Assembly (NCBI GenBank): GCA_946408595.1
Contig: CAMJSX010000001.1
Span: 62,001-126,000, forward strand
Length of the DNA: 64,000 nt
Direction: 5' to 3'
Source of the DNA: an uncultured Candidatus Saccharibacteria bacterium
GTDB taxonomy: Bacteria > Patescibacteriota > Saccharimonadia > Saccharimonadales > Saccharimonadaceae
In this document: one piece after another, positions 43,050 through 51,100 of the stretch
Layout of the letters: each line of letters starts with the position of its first letter
Numbering within the stretch: position 1 is the stretch's first letter
The notes under the pieces: model-generated
The model's database searches: none
Seen by the model: only the letters and a program-made list of their open reading frames with translations
Told to the model about the DNA's origin: nothing
Made by a program: the position numbers and the translations under genes

Positions 43050-44969
43050 TTATGATGATGGGATGAAGGTGCCGTTACTGTTCCAGGTGCCGGGGCGGAG
43101 GGTGAAGGTTGGACGAGTAGGGGTTCCAGAGAACATCTCATTAAAGCCCTCAGTGATACTTTCGTCACCAGTTCCTAAAACAACGCCTCTAATGTCCCAA
43201 CCATTGATGGCAGAGGCATCGGTTAATGATGGCGTACCGGAAAACATACCACTCATGTTTTCCGCACTAGATACATCCCAGTTTTCTAGACCATCTAAAG
43301 TTTTGATAGTAGTTGAACTGGTCTGATTAAAAGCATTACTAAAGTCTTTGACTTTACCTACTTCCCAATTGCTGAGTGGGATGAAGGAGGCAATATTATT
43401 GTTTTGGAACAAGCATGACATATCCTCTACGTTTGAAACATCCCATAGCGATAAGTGGGTTAAATCCATAATTACATTATTGTATCTTGATTGTCCTGGG
43501 CCCATGCCAAAAATGTAATGCATGTCGGTAACGCTTGAAACATCCCATTGTTCTAAGCCTTGAAGAGAGGCCAGAGAATAAGTGCTACCAAACATAGTAT
43601 TCATATTTTCTACACTAGACACATCCCAGCTCGCTAGGGCACGGAGTGAAGTTAGAGAATAGTTATTTACAAACATATATTTCATATCTTCTACACTAGA
43701 TACGTCCCAGAACTCTAACCCATGGAGCGAAGACAATTGTTTAGCGTTTTGGAACATATAACTCATATCTTTTACGTTAGAGACGTCCCAGTTTGAAAGT
43801 CCAGAGAGACTGTTTATAATCGATACGTAACCAGCTTCATCGGTACTTTTATTCATGGCAAATGTGAAAGACATGTTTTCAACATTTGAGGTATCCCATC
43901 TTGATAACGCATCGACGTTGTTTAATGAAATGAGGCTATCCAATAGCATCCCTCGCATCGTAGTGACTTTGGATGAGTCCCAAGTGGAAAGCCCAGAAAT
44001 ATCAGCTAAGGCGAGATTGGATCTGAATAAGTGTGAGGAATCTGGGTTCATCACAACTTGATAATCTCCAGAATAGAAGTACATGATGCCGGCATCGTTA
44101 GTATTATCAAAGAAGATGTAAATTGGATGTCTTGATGCGTCGGTAGATACCGTGTTAGCTTCGGTAGCGACAAAGTTATTTGGGAGAGAAGATGCCATAC
44201 GGATAGCTTTGATATCGCTAGTTTTTGCATTATAGGCTTTTTCAGTGCCAGCTGCGAGACTCTTCATTTTTGCACTGACTACTTGCCCAGTATCTAGCAT
44301 TGTGCTATTTGGCGTAGGAGTAGTTGATGGATGTACGAGTGTGTATTTCACTTGGCCAGTGTAGGTGCCGGCGGGCTGAGTGCTAGAGATATAAGCAGCA
44401 TAGGTGGTAGTAATTTTGACGCCGCCAGTGCTAGGCGTCATGTCTGTAGCGACGTCTTTATGGGCGACTTTGAGATATTCGCTTGGTACTAGATGATAGC
44501 TGCTAAAACCATTATCTATTGTAACAGTATTATTTCCCGTAATATTGCCAGAATCTTGGGTGATGGCTAGTTTCATAGCCCAGTTGGAGACGTCAGGATT
44601 TCCAGCCGAAGTGGCAAGTCCGGTGGCTATATTGCCGATGCTGCTTGGAGAACCAATTAGTTTATTACTATTTTGAGTGCCGATTTCATTGTTAGAATAC
44701 CCCGTGGCATAAAGTGCAAAGCCGGCAATATCATTGCAAAAAGCGTGAATAGTAGTGGTGCCAATGTCGGCTCGGTAGAGACCGTTGACGATTTCGGCAT
44801 TGTGGGTATTCATGCCGGTGCCAGACATAGTACAGGAAACTGGGATGGCGATGTATACTTCGTCGATAATATCGTTGTCATCGGCAAAAACAAAATTAGT
44901 ACAGAAAATCACGGTGAGGATGAAGACTAATAACAAACCGAAACATGATGACCTTTTAGTTTTAAGCAT
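43050..44969 (-). CDS. Secreted BspA-like (DUF285) repeat protein with shared N-domain
   Basis: This 639-residue protein has a signal peptide ('FCTNFVFA/DD'). Residues about 36-225 form the same N-domain as in the protein at 22995 ('TIHAFCNDIAGFALYATG', 'PAGTYTGQVKYTLVHPS'). From about 310 it has nine DUF285 / BspA leucine-rich-like repeats of the type 'LSNWDVSNVKDMSYMF', plus a partial tenth. Such repeats are found in adhesins of oral and gut bacteria. No membrane or sortase anchor is visible at the C-terminus. A TATAAT lies 10 bases before its ATG. Confidence 0.88.
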   Translation of the reverse strand: MLKTKRSSCFGLLLVFILTVIFCTNFVFADDNDIIDEVYIAIPVSCTMSGTGMNTHNAEIVNGLYRADIGTTTIHAFCNDIAGFALYATGYSNNEIGTQNSNKLIGSPSSIGNIATGLATSAGNPDVSNWAMKLAITQDSGNITGNNTVTIDNGFSSYHLVPSEYLKVAHKDVATDMTPSTGGVKITTTYAAYISSTQPAGTYTGQVKYTLVHPSTTPTPNSTMLDTGQVVSAKMKSLAAGTEKAYNAKTSDIKAIRMASSLPNNFVATEANTVSTDASRHPIYIFFDNTNDAGIMYFYSGDYQVVMNPDSSHLFRSNLALADISGLSTWDSSKVTTMRGMLLDSLISLNNVDALSRWDTSNVENMSFTFAMNKSTDEAGYVSIINSLSGLSNWDVSNVKDMSYMFQNAKQLSSLHGLEFWDVSSVEDMKYMFVNNYSLTSLRALASWDVSSVENMNTMFGSTYSLASLQGLEQWDVSSVTDMHYIFGMGPGQSRYNNVIMDLTHLSLWDVSNVEDMSCLFQNNNIASFIPLSNWEVGKVKDFSNAFNQTSSTTIKTLDGLENWDVSSAENMSGMFSGTPSLTDASAINGWDIRGVVLGTGDESITEGFNEMFSGTPTRPTFTLRPGTWNSNGTFIPSS

Positions 44970-45009
44970 ATACGTTATTATTATAGCATAAAAAAGTTAG
45001 TATAAAAAA

Positions 45010-45085
45010 TGGTGACCCGGGTGCGAGTCGAACGCACAACCTTTTCCTTAGGACGGAACTGCTCTATCCATTGAGCTACCGGGCC
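45010..45085 (-). tRNA. tRNA-Arg (anticodon CCT)
   Basis: The 76-base cloverleaf reads right to left. It has acceptor GGCCCGG / CCGGGTC (one G-T pair), D stem GCTC/GAGC, anticodon loop GTCCTAA giving CCT (reads AGG), T arm GTGCG-TTCGACT-CGCAC and discriminator A. The CCA end is encoded (45012-45010). One anticodon-stem pair (27-43) is a G-A mismatch. Confidence 0.95.
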
Positions 45086-45100
45086 AGCCAAAATATATGT

Positions 45101-45106
45101 TATAAT
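45101..45106 (+). promoter_or_regulatory. -10 box of PrsA-like gene
   Basis: TATAAT ends 6 bases before the ATG at 45113; an upstream in-frame ATG at 45071 lies within the tRNA and is rejected. Confidence 0.55.
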
Positions 45107-45112
45107 TATACC

Positions 45113-46120
45113 ATGAAACTGTTTAAGAATAAAGAGAACAAGAAGACTGAACAAGAGAAGGTCGAAGAGCGTCGCGAAGAGGTGCTCGCTAAGGGTCGCA
45201 AGTTTAAATACCCACTTCAGTGGACAAAATACCGTATTGTGACAAATACAATAATGATAGTAGTGATCGTGATCGGCATTTTAGTGGTTAGTGGTTGGTT
45301 AGCGCTTTATCAGTTTGGCATGACCGATGAGATGCTTTATCGTGTGACTAAGATTTTCCCAGTTTCTGTAGCATCTGTGGATGGGCAAAATGTTGGTTTT
45401 TCTGATTACCTTATGTTTTATCGTAGCAGTGTGATTTCTATCGAACGCCAGTCTGGACAGGTGGACAATGATGGCTCTATCGCCGATTTGCGTCTGCAGT
45501 ATAAAAGAGCAGCGCTAAGTGAGGCTGAGGAATTTACTTATGCTTTGAAGCTGGCAAAGAGTTTAGGTATTGAAGTGACGGACGAAGAGATTGCAAACGA
45601 ATTTACTCGTCATCTTTCTATTGGTGGGGTTGAGCGAAGCGAAGAAGGTTTTTTGAAAATTATTGAAGAAAACTTTGGTTTGGATAAAAGTGAATATGAA
45701 CATATGCTCTATTTGACCTTGATTAAGGTGAAGGTTGAGACGGAGATTGATGAGCATGCCAATCAGATCGCTAATAAGGTTGAAGCGTTGCTGGCAGAGA
45801 ATGGGGGGAACTATTCTGCAGTTGCTGAGTCTTTGGGAGCCGAAATTGAGTTCCAGGAGACTGGAGGCATGGTTTCTAATCAAAACATTGATGGTGGCCG
45901 TGCTTCTGAAGCATTTAAGCTGGAACCAGGTGGGCAATCTGGGCGCTTTGTTTCAGTAAGCGGTGATGGCTATTATTTCGTTAAGCTTATCAAGAAAACC
46001 GAGACAGAAGTTAATTTTGTTTCTATCAAAGTTCCTTTTACCGAGTTTGATAGTCGCTTTAGCGCCCTTCGTGAAGAAGGCAAAATCAAAGAACATATCA
46101 AGATCCCTATTGGCGAGTAA
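45113..46120 (+). CDS. Membrane-anchored peptidyl-prolyl isomerase-like foldase (PrsA/SurA type)
   Basis: The 335-residue protein has a charged cytoplasmic start, one membrane helix (about 47-72) and an outside SurA-N/PrsA-like region (about 85-215, 'SVDGQNVGFSDYLMFYRSSV', 'EFTRHLSIGG'). A C-terminal parvulin-like part follows (about 235-335, 'AEIEFQETGGMVSNQN', 'SGRFVSVSGDGYYFVKL'). The parvulin catalytic residues are not clearly conserved, so it may be a chaperone more than an isomerase. Likely role: folding the many secreted proteins of this organism. Confidence 0.8.
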   Translation: MKLFKNKENKKTEQEKVEERREEVLAKGRKFKYPLQWTKYRIVTNTIMIVVIVIGILVVSGWLALYQFGMTDEMLYRVTKIFPVSVASVDGQNVGFSDYLMFYRSSVISIERQSGQVDNDGSIADLRLQYKRAALSEAEEFTYALKLAKSLGIEVTDEEIANEFTRHLSIGGVERSEEGFLKIIEENFGLDKSEYEHMLYLTLIKVKVETEIDEHANQIANKVEALLAENGGNYSAVAESLGAEIEFQETGGMVSNQNIDGGRASEAFKLEPGGQSGRFVSVSGDGYYFVKLIKKTETEVNFVSIKVPFTEFDSRFSALREEGKIKEHIKIPIGE

Positions 46121-46126
46121 TAATGT

Positions 46127-46132
46127 TATAAT
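46127..46132 (+). promoter_or_regulatory. -10 box of unidentified RNA
   Basis: TATAAT just downstream of the foldase stop would start an RNA at about 46138-46139. No sizeable frame follows. Confidence 0.5.
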
Positions 46133-46137
46133 GGCAT

Positions 46138-46340
46138 CATACCCGTGAGGGAGTTCCTTAACAGGATATTTTGGTGAAGGAAAACGTGTCCCCTGTGCGT
46201 GGGAAGAAGACAAGGTAAAGAGTTACGATGAAAAAGACTTCCAATTTTTTCACGGTATGATAAACTTACTTACTGGTCTAGTTAAAGAAGTGAAATAATC
46301 AAAATATCCTAAACATAAACGCCCTAGAGAGGGCGTTTTT
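46138..46340 (+). ncRNA. Unidentified structured RNA, about 200 nt, with predicted pseudoknot
   Basis: The unit runs from a -10 box to a strong terminator without a credible coding frame. Helix A pairs ATCATACCcGTGA (46136-46148, one bulged C) with TCACGGTATGAT (46250-46261). Helix B pairs AGGATATTTTGGT (46163-46175) with ATCAAAATATCCT (46298-46310), 13 bp with one G-U. Because the 5' arm of B lies inside A and its 3' arm outside, the two make a pseudoknot. Inner hairpins TTCCTT/AAGGAA and TGTCCCC/GGG..GACA can also form, though the first competes for space near helix B. I found no match to tmRNA, SRP, RNase P or 6S landmarks. The only frame is 10 codons (46228). Confidence 0.6.
46317..46340 (+). 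terminator. Rho-independent terminator of the unidentified RNA
   Basis: Stem AAACGCCCT / AGGGCGTTT with an AGAG loop, followed by more T. Confidence 0.92.
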
Positions 46341-46353
46341 CTTTTTCTTTCTC

Positions 46354-46428
46354 TGGTGCGGGTAGAGGGAGTCGGACCCTCGTCTCATCCTTGGGAAGGA
46401 TACATAATAGCCGTTATACGATACCCGC
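46354..46428 (-). tRNA. tRNA-Gly (anticodon CCC)
   Basis: The 75-base gene reads right to left: acceptor GCGGGTA / TACCCGC (7 bp), 'TCGTATAACGGCTATTA' D arm as in many bacterial tRNA-Gly, anticodon loop TTCCCAA giving CCC (reads GGG), and T arm AGGGT-CCGACT-CCCTC type. CCA is encoded (46356-46354). The discriminator base is A rather than the U usual in E. coli tRNA-Gly. A TATAAT on this strand (46444-46439) lies 11 bases before it. Confidence 0.94.
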
Positions 46429-46467
46429 AACTACCCCTATTATAGCATATTTTACTTTAAGATATGC

Positions 46468-46473
46468 TATAAT
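46468..46473 (+). promoter_or_regulatory. -10 box of argS
   Basis: TATAAT in the context ATGCTATAAT lies 11 bases before the argS ATG at 46485, so a leader of only about 4-5 bases is expected. Confidence 0.5.
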
Positions 46474-46484
46474 CTAAAGTAGCT

Positions 46485-48116
46485 ATGGATGAGATAAGAG
46501 CGCAATTAAAACAAGCGATAAAAAATTTGTACAATCTGGATTTTGAACCGGAAATTACCGTGTCTCCGGCAAATATTGATGCTGACTATTCGTCCAATGC
46601 GCCTTTGAAACTTGCTAAGGAACTACATAAGTTGCCGATGGAAATTGCTGAGACGTTGAACGGGGAATTAAAGGCTGGAATATCTAATCCTGGATTTTTG
46701 AATTTTAAGGTGTCGGATAATGATTTAAGAGTGGTGATAAAAAATTTGAACAATAATTTTGAGGAGAGAGTGAGGTCGACTGAATATGAAGGAAAGACGG
46801 TAATTTGCGAGTTTAGTGATCCGAACCCTTTCAAGGTGCTTCACGTGGGGCATCTTTATACTTCTATCGTGGGCGATTCTATTGGACGGCTTTACGAATA
46901 TGCTGGCGCGAAGGTGATTCGGGCTAATTTTGGTGGCGATGTGGGGCTTCATGTGGCGAAGACCATGTATGCTTTACTACAGAAGGACATAGATGATTTA
47001 AAAATTGAAGACATCGCAAAATGCTATATTGAAGGAACGGCGCTTTATGACGAGGATGAGAATGCACATGCGGCAATTACTAATTTGAATAAAGAAATCT
47101 ATGAGATTAATGCGAAGGATCTTCATGATTCAAAACTTGCGGAAGTGTATTGGCGAGGCAGGGAATTGTCTTACGAATATTTTGATAGTTTTTATAATAC
47201 TATCGGCGTGAAGTTTGATAAGTATTATCCGGAATCTACAGTGGCGGCGCTTGGGTTAAAGACTGTTAAGGAACAGCTTGATAATGGTGTCTATGAAGTG
47301 TCTGATGGGGCGGTGATATTTAACGGTGAGAAATTTGGCCTGCACACGCGTGTCTTTATTAATCGGGAAGGGGTGCCGACTTATGAAACGAAGGACGTGG
47401 GGCTGATATTTACCAAGTGGCAAGATTGGCATTTTGATAAATCGATTGTGATTACGGGTTCTGAACAGCTGGACTATATGAAGGTGGTGCTGAAGTCGAT
47501 TGAACAATACGCGCCAGAGTTAGTGGCAAAGACGAGTCATTTGATTCACGGATTGGTGAAGCTACCTGGCGGGGTGAAAATGTCTTCTCGTAAAGGTAAT
47601 TTTTTGAAGGCTGTCGACGTGCTGGAAATGGTGAAAGAGGAACTGAAGAACGAGTATAATTCTACTGATGAAAAAGTATCTCTTGCGGCGACGAAATATG
47701 CGTTTTTGAAATACAAGATGGGTGGGAATATTATTTTCGATCCGAAAGAGTCCGTAAAGATGACGGGGAATTCTGGGCCATATCTTTTATACTCAGCGGT
47801 TCGGGCTAAGAAAATCTTGGCGAATTGTCATGATGGTCAAGAGGTGGAGTATATATATAATATATATGAGAAAAATCTGGCTAAGAAGTTGCTAGAGTAT
47901 AAAGGCGTGCTAGAAGAGTCTGTTTCCGAAATGGCGCCGCATAAATTGGCAAATTATTTGTATGAATTGGCACAAGAGTTTTCACGCTTTTATGAAAACT
48001 GCCCAGTGGCGGGCGCGGAGGAAGAGGCTGAGCGTGTTAGGTTGGTGAAAGTATATTTGAACACTATGACACACGGGCTGAATATTTTGGGAATTGAAAT
48101 CCCGGAGTCAATGTAG
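46485..48116 (+). CDS. argS: Arginyl-tRNA synthetase
   Basis: ArgRS charges tRNA-Arg. The 543 residues include the N-terminal Arg-tRNA-synt-N domain (about 1-90) and the class I catalytic domain with the HIGH motif as 'FKVLHVGHLYTSIVGDSIGR'. 'NFGGDVGLHVAKTM' and the KMSKS-like 'KMSSRKGNFLKAVDVLEMV' follow. The DALR anticodon-binding domain (about 425-543, 'PHKLANYLYELAQEFSRFYENCPV') ends the protein, with C-terminal 'GLNILGIEIPESM'. All expected parts are present. It lies close to a tRNA-Gly, and a tRNA-Arg is 1.4 kb upstream. Confidence 0.97.
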   Translation: MDEIRAQLKQAIKNLYNLDFEPEITVSPANIDADYSSNAPLKLAKELHKLPMEIAETLNGELKAGISNPGFLNFKVSDNDLRVVIKNLNNNFEERVRSTEYEGKTVICEFSDPNPFKVLHVGHLYTSIVGDSIGRLYEYAGAKVIRANFGGDVGLHVAKTMYALLQKDIDDLKIEDIAKCYIEGTALYDEDENAHAAITNLNKEIYEINAKDLHDSKLAEVYWRGRELSYEYFDSFYNTIGVKFDKYYPESTVAALGLKTVKEQLDNGVYEVSDGAVIFNGEKFGLHTRVFINREGVPTYETKDVGLIFTKWQDWHFDKSIVITGSEQLDYMKVVLKSIEQYAPELVAKTSHLIHGLVKLPGGVKMSSRKGNFLKAVDVLEMVKEELKNEYNSTDEKVSLAATKYAFLKYKMGGNIIFDPKESVKMTGNSGPYLLYSAVRAKKILANCHDGQEVEYIYNIYEKNLAKKLLEYKGVLEESVSEMAPHKLANYLYELAQEFSRFYENCPVAGAEEEAERVRLVKVYLNTMTHGLNILGIEIPESM

Positions 48117-48164
48117 TTTTTATTAAACTTATGCTATAATCTTATTAAGCTTAAAAGAGGTTAT

Positions 48165-51100
48165 ATGCAAATGAAGAAAAAAGTGGGCAAAAATGATACT
48201 TTTCGTGTCAAGGTATTATTGGCGTGCGAATTATGTTTAGCTTTGGTATTAGGCACTCTCGCAATTCTTGCGGCTTTTGGGGTTGCGCCTTGGCAGCATT
48301 ATGCCATTGAAATCTTGGGTGTTACCGCCACTGATATGGATGGCGATATTGTTAAATCGAGCTCTCATTTTCTTGTTACCACTAACCATGGTTCAATTGA
48401 TGGTATTCGCCAGTCGGTTTATCTTGAACCAGCTATTGATTATGAAATTGTCGAAAAGACGCCTGGTTCTGAGTATGAAATAGTTCCAACTTCTGAACTT
48501 GTTGATAATACTGTTTTTAATGTTGACTCCGTTTCAAATGAAGTGATTGCATATAAATGGGCTTTTCAAACCAAGAAGGATCTTTCAGTTTCTAAAGTGT
48601 ATCCTGCAAATGGCGCAAATTATGTTTCTGCTTATTCCGTGATTGAGTTTTCTTTTTCTTACCCGGACGTTGATGGCGTAGAATCTCATTTTTCCATCAA
48701 GCCGCAAATTGAAGGAAGTTTAGAGAAGGATGGTCGCGTTTGGCGCTTCACTCCGTCATCGTCACTTTCGCCTAACACTACTTATGAAATCACAATCAAG
48801 GCCGGTTTAACCTATGGCGAAGAGACTATGACCAAGGATTTCCATTCCAGTTTTTCTACTTATGAGCGTTCGGCGGTTTCGTCGGATACTGAGATTAGAG
48901 GTATTACGCTAGATGGTGTGTCGACATTCACTGAATCAGAAAAACCAGTTATAGTTTTTGACGGTAATGATAATAAGTATTATGACGAGTCTGCTTCGGT
49001 AGATATTGAAAAAATTGCTTCTGCGGATGATTATATAAAGTATTTAAAGGATGGACAGGCTGAGGGTGAAATAATAGGGAACTATTCATTTGAGAAAACT
49101 GGTGACAATAGTGGCTATGTTAAAATGAGCGTCTTAGATCAGACATTGCCTACTGGATACTATATTTTCCATTTTAAATCTAGTGCTGGACAGAACCTCT
49201 ACAAGGCAAACGTTGAAGTTAATAATTTAGCTGCATATGCTATTGAGTCAGAACGTGATGTAGTTATTTGGGTGGCTGAAGGTGGTGAGCTAAAGTCTGA
49301 CGTTAAAGTCAATTTTAAAGATCGTGATTTTAGAACTGGTGAAAATGGTTTGTTGGAGATTAAGAACATTTCTGATTTTTCCGACAAAAACGATTACTTA
49401 AAAATTGGTGACACTGAACAACCACTTGTGATTGCGCTAACAAATTTCAAGAATGATATTTATCCAACAGGGTTTATTTATACTGACCGTTTGCTTTATA
49501 AGCCAACTGATACTATTAAGGTTTGGGGTTATGTCCCACTACAATTCTTTAAGGATGCACCAAAACGTGATAATTTTAGTGTCGTTTTTGAGGACATCAA
49601 AAAGACGATTACGGTGGACAAAGATGGCTTTTTCGCTCTTGAAATTTCACTCGACAACCACGAAGACTGCCCATACGGCAATATAACGTTGAGATATAAT
49701 GATCAACGACTTGCTTCGCGGTTTGTTTCGGTCGAGAATTATTCATTGGAGAATTACACTTATGAATATATTGCTGACAAAAACTATATTATTGCTGGGG
49801 AAACGCTTAGCTTCAAGGTTAAAGTAAATCACGTTACGGGTTTTCCGGCTGCCAATAAGGATATAGTAGTGACTTATGATGATCATGACTATTATGGCTC
49901 TACCAATGCTTCTGGTGAAGCCGTTTTCAATATACAGACGGTGCCAGAAGAAGCTACTGCTGGGAGTCCATCAAATTATACGTCGGAATATCTCCAAATT
50001 AGGTCTGGCGGGGCAGAATATAATAAGTATTCTAATGGTATTACAATTTGGATTTTCAAAAACAATCTTAATATCTCTGGCAGTAATAGTCCAGAAGATG
50101 AGACAGTTGCATTCGGAGTGGATGTTCTAGATCTTAACAGAAACGTGAGGACGACGTCTGGTTTTCAGAATCTAGTTCAAGGTAAGTATGATGGTTCTGC
50201 AACAATATCTTTTTACGAAGAGAGAACTGAGCGTCATATTGAAAGCTATTATTATAATGCGTATTTGAAAGAAATGGTGCCATCTTATTCTGTGACTTCT
50301 TCGGCCTCATTAGTGGATACGGTGTCAGTCAATTTTGAAAATGGCAAAGTTTCCTATGAGTATCCTACTGATTTTAAAGATTCGGAGACTAATGTTCGTT
50401 ATTCTTACTATGCAGTTCTTTCCACTTTTGATGGTAGTGGTCGACCAGCATATTCATATAAGAATACTTATTATGAGAATAGTTACCTTGGAGAGAGTAC
50501 AACGACATACTACAGACCTTATGCTATTGAGGTTTATAGTAATACGCCGGGGAACCTTAGTTGGCAATATAATCTTTATCGTTTTGAGCTCAAGGATACC
50601 TCAGACTATTATTCACATGGTTTGAGAATGTCGGAGTCATATTCTATTGGTGATCATTTGTCTCTTAGCCTTTATGACTACAATAAAGAAAAAATTGAAA
50701 ATCAAGGTTCAATTTTGGCGGTGGCCTATCAAGAAAGCGTGATAAAAACACAAGTCTTTACTGACAATGTTTTGGACTTAGAATTTGACCAAAATATGTA
50801 TCCAGGTGCAGAAGTGGCGGGTGCGTATTTCGTGAACGGCAGATTCTATCGTATTGCTCCATCCTTTAGAGATTATAAGGCAGCAGACTCCAAACTCAAT
50901 GTTACTATTGAGACCGATCGTGATTCTTATGAGCCGGGCGATACCGTGAAAGCCAAGGTTATCGTGACGCGGCCAGATGGCTCACGCGCTGGTGGCAAGG
51001 TCAATCTTTCAGTTGTGAATGAGGCTATCTTTAGTTCCATGGATGATGACACTTCAATTCTTGAGAATATTTATGATAATAAGTTCTTCAAATCTTACTC

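Noticed and set aside
37869..45085. Integrated element bounded by the Xer gene and tRNA-Arg
   Set aside because: The recombinase looks like housekeeping Xer, the genes between are core or surface genes, and no direct repeat of the tRNA end was seen.
46290..46484. Possible T-box or attenuator controlling argS
   Set aside because: The terminator is followed by a tRNA on the other strand and argS has its own -10 box; no T-box sequence is visible.
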